From positions 32,843 to 96,842 of the forward strand of contig NZ_FZOQ01000021.1 in assembly GCF_900188175.1 (NCBI RefSeq): DNA of 64,000 nt, written 5' to 3'. A model generated the notes under the pieces. It ran no database searches. It was not told the DNA's origin and worked only from the letters and a program-made list of their open reading frames with translations. Both the position numbers and the translations under genes were made by a program. Positions 35,334 to 44,243 of this stretch are shown here, piece after piece (position 1 is the first letter of the stretch; the number at the start of each line of letters is the position of its first letter). Source of the stretch: Pontibacter ummariensis. Its GTDB lineage: Bacteria > Bacteroidota > Bacteroidia > Cytophagales > Hymenobacteraceae.

Positions 35334-36233
35334 TCAAACATCTAAGCTTCCTATATAGTAGTTAAAGCTGCTCTTGTTTTCATTCTTCAGAAAGTCCACA
35401 CAATAGTTCTCATTGGAGACATAGAAGTGTATTTTGCCTTCCTCACATTCCATGATGATATCCTTGGCTCTGTTTTGATGAATCTTATTGTGGTCAGGGT
35501 ATGAAGCATAATCAGAATCTTTAGAATTAGCCTCTCCCTTTATTATCACATCTGGATCCATAGCCTCAAGCCATTCCTGAGGAATCTTCCCGCTTTTTCT
35601 TCCATGGTGGGGAGCAAATAGGATATTCACCTTTGGTAAAGAAACTTTGTCTTTTATTTTCTCCATAAAGTCCTTTTCCAAGTCACCCATCCATATCGCA
35701 GTGACTCCACCTTTCATGCTGTACTTTATAATGCATGAGATATTGTTAGGACTTTCCCCGTTTTTAGCCTTTTCTAATGCCTCTTTATAATCCTTGTCAC
35801 TGACGTCTGGCCACAGAATATTATTCCCAGAGCTTCCAATGTTTTTGCCTTTGCTATCTTTTCCATCTTGATTCATCCATTTCCTCGAAGATCCCTTTTG
35901 AATATAGAAGGCTTTCGAAGAATCTCGTAATTCACAATACCTTTTGAAACCAGGTGTTTCTTTTGATTTTGTTGTCTCGTTTTTACCACAGTAAAAGTTT
36001 TGGATACCTATTTCATCATCTAGGTAATCAAGCATTTGGATATGATCCTCATCAGGGTGAGTTGATATAAACCTGGTGATATCTTTATATTTCTTCTCTG
36101 TTATAATTTCTTCGACAATTTCTTTTTTGTTTTCATCAGATAAGCAGCAGTCAATAATTGTAAAGTTGCTCGATCCATGCTTTATGTAAAACATGTCTCC
36201 GTTACCGGCTGAGAAGGATTTTATAATAACCAT
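35334..36233 (-). CDS. MBL-fold hydrolase (ComEC-like type), partner of a 4-TM protein
   Basis: A 299-residue metallo-beta-lactamase-fold protein without a signal peptide. The metal motif is H59-P-D61-E-D63-H64 (STHPDEDHI), the H-x-D-x-D-H form seen in ComEC/Rec2-related hydrolases. Further ligands lie in IWMGDLEKD and FAPHHGRKSG. Such proteins can cleave DNA or nucleotides. Its start overlaps by 1 bp the stop of a four-TM protein encoded just upstream on the same strand. Standing in a defence island, the pair may be a two-component defence module. Confidence 0.75.
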   Translation of the reverse strand: MVIIKSFSAGNGDMFYIKHGSSNFTIIDCCLSDENKKEIVEEIITEKKYKDITRFISTHPDEDHIQMLDYLDDEIGIQNFYCGKNETTKSKETPGFKRYCELRDSSKAFYIQKGSSRKWMNQDGKDSKGKNIGSSGNNILWPDVSDKDYKEALEKAKNGESPNNISCIIKYSMKGGVTAIWMGDLEKDFMEKIKDKVSLPKVNILFAPHHGRKSGKIPQEWLEAMDPDVIIKGEANSKDSDYASYPDHNKIHQNRAKDIIMECEEGKIHFYVSNENYCVDFLKNENKSSFNYYIGSLDV

Positions 36234-36742
36234 TATTTATTGATTTTTGACTTGTCGTGCTTGTTTGCCTCAACTCGCTTACTTAAATAAACAGACTGCT
36301 TACGATAGGAAAATGCGAACATCACCAGCAGTGCCATGATCAGTAAATGAATCCTGTTTTGCTCAAGCCAATGAAGCTTTGACTCAAACTCCAAATAAGC
36401 CATGACTAACCCGAGAATGATGAACATTGAAGTTATGGTTCTGTAGGTGTTACTAACTTCTAAGCACAGCTCAATCTTTTGATCTCTTTCTGAGGCAGAG
36501 ATATAATCTCGATAGTCGGAGAACTCCAAAAATTTAATATTCTTTAGAACAGGCTCTATTACTAGCGAACCAAATCTACTTATGACTAACCCTATAAAGT
36601 AATACACAAAAGCACCTATCAACATGTCTTCTTGTAGAAGGGACAGCCTAGTCAGCTTATCTGCCAGTACTGCAAATAAAGCCCCAGGGAACAGAAAATT
36701 GAATATGTTATAGGATGATATCTTGCTTATGAGCTCGTTCAT
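36233..36742 (-). CDS. Four-TM membrane protein, unknown, paired with the MBL-fold gene
   Basis: A 169-residue protein with four hydrophobic segments: NIFNFLFPGALFAVLAD (~13-29), MLIGAFVYYFIGLVISRFG (~40-58), TITSMFIILGLVMAYLEF (~101-118) and HLLIMALLVMFAFSY (~131-145). The loop between helices 2 and 3 is charged, and the tail is very basic. I do not recognise a family. The 1-bp overlap with the MBL gene shows tight coupling. In defence pairs such proteins often act as membrane effectors; that is inference. Confidence 0.65.
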   Translation of the reverse strand: MNELISKISSYNIFNFLFPGALFAVLADKLTRLSLLQEDMLIGAFVYYFIGLVISRFGSLVIEPVLKNIKFLEFSDYRDYISASERDQKIELCLEVSNTYRTITSMFIILGLVMAYLEFESKLHWLEQNRIHLLIMALLVMFAFSYRKQSVYLSKRVEANKHDKSKINK

Positions 36743-36798
36743 AAAACCATAATTGTTACAACTGCCTTTGTTTTTCAGAACATACAGTTGACGGGTGA

Positions 36799-37806
36799 TC
36801 AGCTAAAGTGCTTTAGCTCAAAGGCAAACTTTTGATAGCTAATTGTTTCTCTTTTTTCATGGTTCTGAAGCCATGCGCTCTCTTCATGGCTAAGGTCCAC
36901 GATTTTCTTAGTGGATAAAGGGCAAAGGTTCTTCTTAACTGCCTCAAGCACTTCTAGCTCCAGCGGAGTGAACAGGGAGGCATCAAAATCTTGCAATCCC
37001 TGAAACACATCAGCATAGTAGTCTTTGATCAACTTAGACGTTATTTGAATCAGACCATCATCCACAAGCTTCATATAAAGCTTATCGTACTCAGCGGGCA
37101 CCGGCCCCAGCGGGATTGCCCTGTAGGTGATGCCAGTCATGGATACCCCTGCTTTTTTAAAATAACCAAAGTCTGCGTAGAACAGCAGCTTGTTGAGCTT
37201 AGTCTTGTTAATGTCATTCTTGCCGTCCGAGAAAAAGCTGATGAGTTGCGCTATACGCTCAAAGTCTGGCCTCCTATAGCCAGAGAACGCGTTGGGATTC
37301 TCATTTCTGAAGATTCGCTCTGCCAAAAGCATATTCCACAGATTCTTTTGACGTGCTTCGATGATCTTCTCGGCTCTCTGGATAAGCTTTGCCGCCTCTT
37401 TTGGGTCTAGCATGTGCTCGCTTGCCCGTACCTGCTTGATAAAGTCATCAGGTTCTTTGATCGCCAGTATCAACCTCCCGTTAGCCACGGACGGAACCTC
37501 GCCCGCCTCGTATAGCCTGTACTGGTTGGCTCCAAAGCCTAATATTAGGGACATTTTACTGGCTGGTGCCCCATACTGCTCCCGAATAGCCTTTATTTCA
37601 TCCGGAAAGGGGATGCCATACTTTTCCCTGTACTGGTTGTACACCTGGTTCAGATTCATGGTGTCCAGCAGTTCGTCTGTGAACTGCTCCCCGCTATCCT
37701 CACACAGATAATAGTGGTACATTACCTCGAACTTCTCCTTGCGGAACGACAGCACCGTTGGCTCCATGGCCAGCTTCATTTCCTTGCCTGTTATTGGGCT
37801 TTCCAT
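36799..37806 (-). CDS. Panacea (SocA/DUF4065) antitoxin with MqsA-like N-terminal HTH
   Basis: A 335-residue antitoxin. The N terminus (ESPITGKEMKLAMEPTVLSF, YYLCEDSGEQF) is a degenerate MqsA-type zinc module that lacks the first Cys pair. Next comes an HTH (KAIREQYGAPASKMSLILGF, GANQYRLYEAGEVPS), and then a Panacea domain at ~180-320 (KLNKLLFYADFGYFKKAGVS, TYRAIPLGPVPAEYDKLY). The Panacea domain neutralises many unrelated toxins, and the HTH likely binds the inverted repeat at 38205-38257. The toxin gene precedes it by 9 bp. Confidence 0.87.
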   Translation of the reverse strand: MESPITGKEMKLAMEPTVLSFRKEKFEVMYHYYLCEDSGEQFTDELLDTMNLNQVYNQYREKYGIPFPDEIKAIREQYGAPASKMSLILGFGANQYRLYEAGEVPSVANGRLILAIKEPDDFIKQVRASEHMLDPKEAAKLIQRAEKIIEARQKNLWNMLLAERIFRNENPNAFSGYRRPDFERIAQLISFFSDGKNDINKTKLNKLLFYADFGYFKKAGVSMTGITYRAIPLGPVPAEYDKLYMKLVDDGLIQITSKLIKDYYADVFQGLQDFDASLFTPLELEVLEAVKKNLCPLSTKKIVDLSHEESAWLQNHEKRETISYQKFAFELKHFS

Positions 37807-37815
37807 CGCTCTTGT

Positions 37816-38166
37816 TTATTTTTTAAAAGGGTAATGCATGGGGTGGGCTGCCTTGTGAAATGAGATGCAGATCACTTTGGAGTTTGGCCTCCCCATGGAA
37901 ATCTTGATGTATACTTCCTGCTTCTTGATGTTCTTGCCGAACACCCACATGCTGGCTATTCCGAAGAGCCTGTCATCCAGTGGGCCCTCACAGTAGTCTT
38001 CCACCTCCAGGTTTTTTATTGTCTCGGTCCTGGATGCAGGGGTAATCTCCAGGTTCAGCAAATCCTGTGAGTTCTTGGGCCGCTCATCGCGGAAGAGTAT
38101 GCTGAAGACGCTCATTTTGACCTTGAAGTCATCAAGAAAACTCTTTACTTCATCCCTGCTTGCCAT
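37816..38166 (-). CDS. Putative toxin of the Panacea pair
   Basis: A 116-residue protein starting MASRDEVKSFLDDFKVKMSV. It continues with ITPASRTETIKNLEVEDYCE, DDRLFGIASMWVFGKNIKKQ, EVYIKISMG and CISFHKAAHPMHYPF. The compact alpha/beta pattern resembles mRNA-interferase toxins of the RelE/MqsR kind, but I cannot name the family firmly. The start at 38166 is preferred over one 11 codons upstream. Its position ahead of an MqsA/Panacea antitoxin makes the toxin role likely. Confidence 0.7.
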   Translation of the reverse strand: MASRDEVKSFLDDFKVKMSVFSILFRDERPKNSQDLLNLEITPASRTETIKNLEVEDYCEGPLDDRLFGIASMWVFGKNIKKQEVYIKISMGRPNSKVICISFHKAAHPMHYPFKK

Positions 38167-38204
38167 TTGATAACGCAAAAATATGTAACATTGTTTCAAA
38201 TTTC

Positions 38205-38257
38205 AACTTTATAGTTTAATAATATTTAATTAGCAGGTTAATAATAACTATAAAGTT
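38205..38257 (-). promoter_or_regulatory. Inverted repeat upstream of the Panacea toxin-antitoxin operon
   Basis: AACTTTATAGTT (38205-38216) and its exact reverse complement AACTATAAAGTT (38246-38257) are 29 bp apart. Each arm is itself nearly palindromic. They lie 39-91 bp upstream of the toxin start, between it and the restriction gene end, fitting two operator sites for the antitoxin HTH. Confidence 0.6.
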
Positions 38258-38267
38258 TAAAATAAGA

Positions 38268-41200
38268 CTATAAGCTTTCTTTTAGAAGTACTCTATCTAT
38301 AGTCTGCATCAGCTCTGCTGTCTTGCTTAAGGCAACTATCATCCGCTGGTAGTGCATCACGTCCTCTATCTGGAGCTCACGGCCCTTTCGGTCCTTCAGC
38401 CATTTCTGGGCAGGCTGATACCCCCCTATGTAGAATTCCCACGCCACCTTGGGCACACCATCGAAGTACTGTGAGTTGCTTATATAGACGCGCCCCTTAT
38501 CACCATCCGGAGCCGGTTCGAACCTCGGTTTTTCCACCGCGTTGCTGCCGCTCTCTGGATATCTGGTGATGAGCTTTTTGAGGGCTGGATGCTCCAACAG
38601 GTGCAGTTGGCGAAGTTCTCCTCCCAGCGCCACCAGTTGCCAAAATTGTTCCGCTGAGGTTGGGTACGGGATCCGCGGGAAATCTATTTTCAGGAACTCC
38701 TTATACTTGCTGCGGTAGCTGGGCGCGTGCAGCACGGCGTAAATGTAATCGAGCAGGTCTAGCGGGGCGAAGGTATCTTTGAAATCGTCGCGCAGTTCAG
38801 GGCTATCAGCAAAACACACGCGGCCCTCTCCTTCTTTCTCAGGCACGAAACGCAGGTTTATACATTTGGCAAACTTTGCCACCAGCTTCGCATCCAGGTT
38901 CGGCTGCCGCTCCGCCTCCATACCTTCTAACTTCGTCTGCTCTTTGTTTTCAGGATATAGGTAGAGCGGGAATTGATACGACTGTTCTTTGGTTTGTAAA
39001 GAAACAGAGTTAAGATCTGAGATTATATTTGATACGAAACAATGTTGGAAATCAAACGTGCTTAATTGTCGACAAAGCACCAAACTGATATTCTCATTAT
39101 AGTTTAAATACCCGGTGTATGGCTCTCTGGGATATGCGATAAATCCTTTAGACTTGCCAGAATGCATGGTGTATCTATTGTCAAAAGGGCGGTAAAAAAT
39201 CTTTATAGTTCTAGGCTGATTATTTATCACATCATTCTTTGCCCATTCGATTCTCCAATCTCTACCATCATCTGGCAAATTATACTTCTTGCGTAGAGCA
39301 TCTACATCAAAAGTCTTAAAGTCAGCAATTTTCTTCTCTATAGAAGGTAAATCGAAATTTATAGTTAGTGCATCTCTTTTTGTCTGCACACCAGAATTGT
39401 ACTTCGTTAGAATCTCAGTTACACCAAAGCCTTGTCTATACTCGTCTAACAGCTCAAAATTTTTAGGCACAAAGAACAAACTTGGTTCTTCCAGAGTCAG
39501 ATGATTCCACTTTATACTTCCGACTGAATTTTCTGCTAACCCACGATACTTCAGGTTCCTGTTTCCGAACAATTCTGCAAAATATAAATCAGCATATTTA
39601 TTAGGTTTTCCTTCAGTCTTCACAAAAAGCGAAATCGAAACTCCCTGCTGAATATCGAACACGTTCTCATCTTTGCTTCCGTCCGGAGCGACTTCATTTT
39701 TCTTAGCGCTTCCGTGTAAGTCCAGCACATAAATTTTATCGAAGGTTTCGAGCAAATGCTTGCGCATCTGGCGGTGTGTGATGCCGTCTATGAAGGAATT
39801 GTTCGTGATCATCGCTACAATTCCCTGCCCCGTTTTCTCAATGTAGTGTTCGGCGTACCGGATGAACTTAATGTAATCATCATCCAGATTAATTTTCCGT
39901 TCTTTCAGCCCAACTTTATAATCCGCAATCAAATTCTGAATCCACTCCCCTTTGTTGCTGCTGCTAACACTATACGGCGGGTTGCCGAGCACGACCATCA
40001 CGGGTGTTTCGCGTTTGATGGCGTTGGCTTCGGCGGCTTCGTTGCTGAGCCACTGCGTGAACAGGTTGAGCTGGTTGGTGGTGGCCTCTTCTAAAGAGTT
40101 GGTGAGGTACACCTTGAAGCGGCGCGGATTCAGGGGCTTATAGCCGGTTTCGGCCAGCAGCAGGTCTAGTTTCAGGTGGCACATGGCGTAGCTGGCCATC
40201 AGTATCTCAAAGCCGTTGAGGCGCGGCAGCAGGTTCTTCTCCACGTACTGGCTCCAAATGCCCTCCTGCCCCTCAAACTGCTGGTATACGTGCTTCACTA
40301 CCTCGGCCAGAAAAGTGCCGGTGCCCGTGGCAGGGTCCAGCACCTGCACGCGGTGCACGGTTTGCTTTGCCTTTTTTACATTGTCTTTGGTGCGCTTGTC
40401 GGTTAGCTGGGTGGCTACTTCTATCTCAGTGGTTTCAGTGCTGGCCAGGCCGTCTTTCAGATTAAACTCCGTTTTCAGGATATCATCCACAGCACGCACA
40501 ATAAAATTTACCACCGGCTCGGGCGTATACCACACGCCACGGCTCTTGCGCAGGGCCGGATTATACTCGCTCAGAAAGGTTTCATAGAAGTGGATAATCG
40601 GGTCGTGAGTCTGGGTGCTTTTACCGAAGTTCTTGAGTATGGCCGCCACATCGGTCGCCCGGAACACATCGGCCAGGGCATCTACGATCCAGGCCAAGCG
40701 CTGGTCCAGGTCATAGCCGGCAATGTACTGGAACAGCTTGCGCAGAAAGGGGTTAGTCTGCGGAATCAGGCTGGCAGCCTCCTGGCGGCTAAACGTGGGT
40801 AGCGTGGGGTCGTGGAGGCGGGCGGCAAACATGCCGTAGGCAATGCTCTGGGCGTAGATGTCGGCAAAGTCGGCAGGCGTGATGTCGTGCAGCAGCACCT
40901 CCTTAAACGCAAGGTACTGCTGGTACAGACCTGTTTCAGAAGTATAGCCTATACTTTGGTTTTCGGCTTCGGTGGCTTTCACGTCGGCCTCAAGCGCCTG
41001 CTGCAGCACGTTTTGCATCAGGCGCGCTTTGCCTGCCATCATACTTGCCAGTTTTTGTGCCGAGCGGATGGTCTGGCTCACGTGCGTGCAGAAATCGCGC
41101 AGCAAATTCTCGAACCGCTCCCACTCCTGTGTCTGCGCCACCAGTTGCCCGTTTTCCAGTTTGGCAATGCGCACGGTATCCACTTTCTGCCCGTCCCGAA

Positions 41201-41525
41201 ACAGCCGGAACTCCAGATAATCGGTTAAGATCAGGTTTTGCAAAGAGCCGAGGTAGCGCTTCATCTGATCTGATTTCTCGGTCTTGCTTAGGTCTATGTG
41301 CAGGTCTTTGGCCTCGATAAAGCCCAGCGGAATATCGTTTCGGGTGATGATGTAATCAGGGGCGCCGCAGGCCTGGCGTTTGGGCTCGTTGGTGGCCTGC
41401 ACCTCGGGGTTTATACTTTCGATGAGCTGTTGCAGGTCGCCGCGGTAGGTGTGTTCGGTGGCGTTGCCGAGTTTATAGCGTTGCTGCAAAGCAGCGAAGT
41501 AGGCGGCGGTGGCGTTTGTTTGCAT
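38268..41525 (-). CDS. Single-chain restriction-modification enzyme (Type IIG/ISP-like)
   Basis: A 1085-residue fusion. The N-terminal nuclease domain carries a PD-(D/E)xK site: D57 in GAPDYI and E71-A-K73 in GFIEAKD. A helical linker follows (~150-330), then an N6-adenine methylase with YTPEPVVNFIVRA, motif I DPATGTGTF (~397-405) and motif IV NPPY (~515-518). A C-terminal specificity region (~650-1085) has target-recognition character. One protein therefore cuts and methylates DNA. No helicase motifs are seen, separating it from LlaGI-type enzymes. The recognition site cannot be read. Confidence 0.88.
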   Translation of the reverse strand: MQTNATAAYFAALQQRYKLGNATEHTYRGDLQQLIESINPEVQATNEPKRQACGAPDYIITRNDIPLGFIEAKDLHIDLSKTEKSDQMKRYLGSLQNLILTDYLEFRLFRDGQKVDTVRIAKLENGQLVAQTQEWERFENLLRDFCTHVSQTIRSAQKLASMMAGKARLMQNVLQQALEADVKATEAENQSIGYTSETGLYQQYLAFKEVLLHDITPADFADIYAQSIAYGMFAARLHDPTLPTFSRQEAASLIPQTNPFLRKLFQYIAGYDLDQRLAWIVDALADVFRATDVAAILKNFGKSTQTHDPIIHFYETFLSEYNPALRKSRGVWYTPEPVVNFIVRAVDDILKTEFNLKDGLASTETTEIEVATQLTDKRTKDNVKKAKQTVHRVQVLDPATGTGTFLAEVVKHVYQQFEGQEGIWSQYVEKNLLPRLNGFEILMASYAMCHLKLDLLLAETGYKPLNPRRFKVYLTNSLEEATTNQLNLFTQWLSNEAAEANAIKRETPVMVVLGNPPYSVSSSNKGEWIQNLIADYKVGLKERKINLDDDYIKFIRYAEHYIEKTGQGIVAMITNNSFIDGITHRQMRKHLLETFDKIYVLDLHGSAKKNEVAPDGSKDENVFDIQQGVSISLFVKTEGKPNKYADLYFAELFGNRNLKYRGLAENSVGSIKWNHLTLEEPSLFFVPKNFELLDEYRQGFGVTEILTKYNSGVQTKRDALTINFDLPSIEKKIADFKTFDVDALRKKYNLPDDGRDWRIEWAKNDVINNQPRTIKIFYRPFDNRYTMHSGKSKGFIAYPREPYTGYLNYNENISLVLCRQLSTFDFQHCFVSNIISDLNSVSLQTKEQSYQFPLYLYPENKEQTKLEGMEAERQPNLDAKLVAKFAKCINLRFVPEKEGEGRVCFADSPELRDDFKDTFAPLDLLDYIYAVLHAPSYRSKYKEFLKIDFPRIPYPTSAEQFWQLVALGGELRQLHLLEHPALKKLITRYPESGSNAVEKPRFEPAPDGDKGRVYISNSQYFDGVPKVAWEFYIGGYQPAQKWLKDRKGRELQIEDVMHYQRMIVALSKTAELMQTIDRVLLKESL

Positions 41526-41729
41526 GGGTCTGAAGGCAGCTGGTGAGGCTGCAAAGGGTGAAAAACAAGAATAGGTTTAAAGGAAATACTTAAGATCAAA
41601 TATACCTATTCAAAATATAAAAGCAGAAGCCCTGTAGTAAAAGGACTCCTGCTTATAAATATAGAGAGGCAGCTGAATCGGCACGTACCAGCGTTACTTT
41701 ACACAAGACTACATATAGGGTTAAGCACA

Positions 41730-43022
41730 CTATTTAAAGTTTGGGTATTTGACAAAGTCGAATTTTGTGTATAATTCATTAACCCTTTGTCGAATGAGGT
41801 AATTATTATCTGTTGCCTTTCTTCTACCGTATATTTGGGAATTATTATTTACCTCATCGACAATTTTCTTCACCTCCTTTTTATTGAAATTTTTCAAATT
41901 TGGGTATATGATATTATCAAAACGATCATCTGCAATAGCATATTGATCGCTTTTCCCGAACATATCAATCAAAAAGCTATAGGCTAGATCTCTTTTACCT
42001 TCACTTAGTGCACGCTCGAATACTGCCAATATACTTTCCGTATAGATATGGGTTTTATTATAGGAACTACCCCAACCTAAATTCATATCTAAAATTTTAT
42101 CTACATGTTTATCTATGTCCCCAGTTAAGAATATAGAAAATGAAACAAGGTCAGCATCTTTCTCAATAATATTATTTGCTAGTATCTTGATGCTATCATT
42201 TAATTGATTATAAATTTCGGGATATCTGTTAAGAAGAGAAATCAGCTGATACAAATAATTAGTATTAATATCACTGTAATAGTCTTTTTCAGATGAAATT
42301 GACTTGTTTAACAATTCATAGTTCTTCTTTAGAAGAATACTTAAAGCTTCAAGATTGATTTCTCTGTTTTCATTACAATGCTTATCATCTGTTTTAAAAG
42401 TAATTCTCCACAATGACTTAAATATTTTTTGTATAGCGGAGGGCGATAATTTGTCGAAGTATTTAGTATTTAGGTGCTTTTCTAATTGTGGCTGATTATG
42501 AATCAAAGTCTTTACGGCAACTAACTCTTGCAATAAATCATCAAAAATTTTTCTTGATAGAAAGGCTGGTTTAGTTAAGATACCTTCTAAGGTGTTTCGT
42601 ATATGAGAACGTGTTGTCTCCTTATTTGGCCGATAAAGTTCAAAGTTTTGTGTTAAAACTGGATGTGCACAAAGGTGTCTGTGCTGTTGAAGAGTTATTA
42701 AATTCAGATAGTCTGAGGGTTCAAGTAAGTTAGTTTTTTGCTTTACCAGTTCAATTAGTTTACTCTCCCAATCAGGTGACCTAGGATTCTTCTTTTGTAG
42801 ATCTGTAATTTCATCTAAAATTTCTATAGCACTTGAGTCATTATACAAGTCTTTCAACTCCTCAATTTTATAAACTAAATCAGCAATAGCTATAGAATAT
42901 AACATTACCACTGCAGATCTGTAGCTGTCGTTATAATATGACCTGATAACCTCCTCAAAATATTCTTTCGTTTTAGAGGAATGTATTTTCTCAGAATAAA
43001 GGTCTATTGAAAAGTCTCTCAT
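41730..43022 (-). CDS. HEPN-domain protein, unknown family
   Basis: A 430-residue, AT-rich, mostly helical protein. The N-terminal ~135 residues look like a HEPN domain: a first helix pair (YYNDSYRSAVVMLYSIAIAD), then R115-x4-H120 in QQHRHLCAHPV, the catalytic R-x4-6-H motif of HEPN RNases. The rest is helical with K/N-rich loops and no recognised domain. No MNT antitoxin gene is adjacent. In a defence island this suggests an RNA-cleaving abortive effector with a built-in sensing domain; that is inference. Confidence 0.6.
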   Translation of the reverse strand: MRDFSIDLYSEKIHSSKTKEYFEEVIRSYYNDSYRSAVVMLYSIAIADLVYKIEELKDLYNDSSAIEILDEITDLQKKNPRSPDWESKLIELVKQKTNLLEPSDYLNLITLQQHRHLCAHPVLTQNFELYRPNKETTRSHIRNTLEGILTKPAFLSRKIFDDLLQELVAVKTLIHNQPQLEKHLNTKYFDKLSPSAIQKIFKSLWRITFKTDDKHCNENREINLEALSILLKKNYELLNKSISSEKDYYSDINTNYLYQLISLLNRYPEIYNQLNDSIKILANNIIEKDADLVSFSIFLTGDIDKHVDKILDMNLGWGSSYNKTHIYTESILAVFERALSEGKRDLAYSFLIDMFGKSDQYAIADDRFDNIIYPNLKNFNKKEVKKIVDEVNNNSQIYGRRKATDNNYLIRQRVNELYTKFDFVKYPNFK

Positions 43023-43370
43023 TTTTATTGTACCTAATTATCTAAAATATTGAGCTTATTCCATTCATAGCCGAATAAGCGAAATTAAAATATAAGATAT
43101 ATTAAAGAATTGATTTTGCTGAACTGTACCTTTCCTCTTCCTGATCAGGAGCAGATACCTTGACCTCCCTCCGAAAAACCGGATCATTTTAAAATAGAGG
43201 AACGGGCAGTTTAATGTACTAAAAGAAAATTAATTGCTAAGATTTAGCTAAAGCTGTCCTAATTTTGGGAGGCCTCTATAACAACTATACCTACTTACTA
43301 AGTAAGCAGCCTTTTATGGAAAAGAGACACTCACTCCATTTCACTCAATGATTTTTAAAAAGACTGCACC
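43023..43370. other. Intergenic region between the HEPN gene and the Argonaute pair
   Basis: About 350 bp, AT-rich, no gene. It contains the promoter of the HEPN gene (minus strand) and the solo insertion-sequence end at 43161-43202. Confidence 0.35.
43161..43202. mobile_element. Solo insertion-sequence-end-like repeat, copy 2
   Basis: TGACCTCCCTCCGAAAAACC at 43161-43180 continues to AAAATAGAGGAA. It shares the first 12 bases and much of the following ~30 bp with the copy at 35276-35317, in direct orientation. The two copies bracket the MBL, Panacea, restriction and HEPN genes. Confidence 0.45.
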
Positions 43371-44243
43371 TTATGTACTATCTAACTCTTTGGGATAGCC
43401 AAATGCATATAGCAGGAGTCTTTTAAATATATTTTTAAAAGATGAAATTAAGTTAAGAATACTTATTCCCACTACTCCAAAAATGAGAGCTAATGTATTC
43501 ACTTGATCCTGTATCTCCGGATAGGATTTAAGTAACTTATATAGGAACCATACTAGTAAAAGTATTATTAAATTATATAGGACAGTACTGATGAGGCTTA
43601 TCCTCTTCAAAAAGGTGCCAGCGAACTTATCAAGCACTTGTAACCTGTGGCTGTTTCCTTTACTCTTTAGTGCTATTACAGTATCAAAAGCTTTAAGCGA
43701 AGTAATTATTGTAAGGTCATTTCTATCTCCAAAAATATTGTCCTGTTCAACGATTGATGAATACGCTCTATTCAGAAAATCATCTGTAAGCAATTGAGTA
43801 TTTATGATGGATAAAAACGCCACAACTAAGCCTAATGAGTTACTATTACTATAATAATCATCATTAAGAATATTTTGAAAAGTAATAGTCACGCCTGTTC
43901 GATTTCGAACTGCGACAACATCATGCATCCACCTTCTATCTGCTTTGAATTTAACTACTCCAAGAATGAGAGAGAAGATTAATAGGTCGTTATGGATAAA
44001 TGGAGCTGGTGCATCTTTGTTGGGAATACGTTTACTTAATCTTTTAAAATAGTAGTCAAAGCTAGCCTCATTATTATCAAGAATGGCTTGTACAACTCCG
44101 AAATATGTTTGATCTATTTCATTTGGCTCATCAGGACACAGAAATGAACTTTTTCTCAAAAATAACAAATCATAAAATGCCTTGAGTTTAGGATTATTCT
44201 GTATCCGAGACACATACTCCATTCTCTCTTCTAAAGAAACCAC
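43371..44243 (-). CDS. Two-TM protein coupled to the Argonaute gene, candidate membrane effector
   Basis: A 290-residue protein beginning with GTG. Residues 1-210 are a helical cytosolic part (SLEERMEYVSRIQNNPKLKA, DRRWMHDVVAVRNRTGVTIT); two TM helices follow at ~215-237 and ~248-268, then a short basic tail. I do not recognise a family. Its start overlaps the last 13 bp of the Argonaute gene upstream, so the two are translated together. Long-B Argonautes are known to be encoded with nuclease, SIR2 or transmembrane effectors, and this would be the transmembrane kind, killing or arresting the cell on invader sensing. That role is inferred. Confidence 0.65.
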   Translation of the reverse strand: MVSLEERMEYVSRIQNNPKLKAFYDLLFLRKSSFLCPDEPNEIDQTYFGVVQAILDNNEASFDYYFKRLSKRIPNKDAPAPFIHNDLLIFSLILGVVKFKADRRWMHDVVAVRNRTGVTITFQNILNDDYYSNSNSLGLVVAFLSIINTQLLTDDFLNRAYSSIVEQDNIFGDRNDLTIITSLKAFDTVIALKSKGNSHRLQVLDKFAGTFLKRISLISTVLYNLIILLLVWFLYKLLKSYPEIQDQVNTLALIFGVVGISILNLISSFKNIFKRLLLYAFGYPKELDST

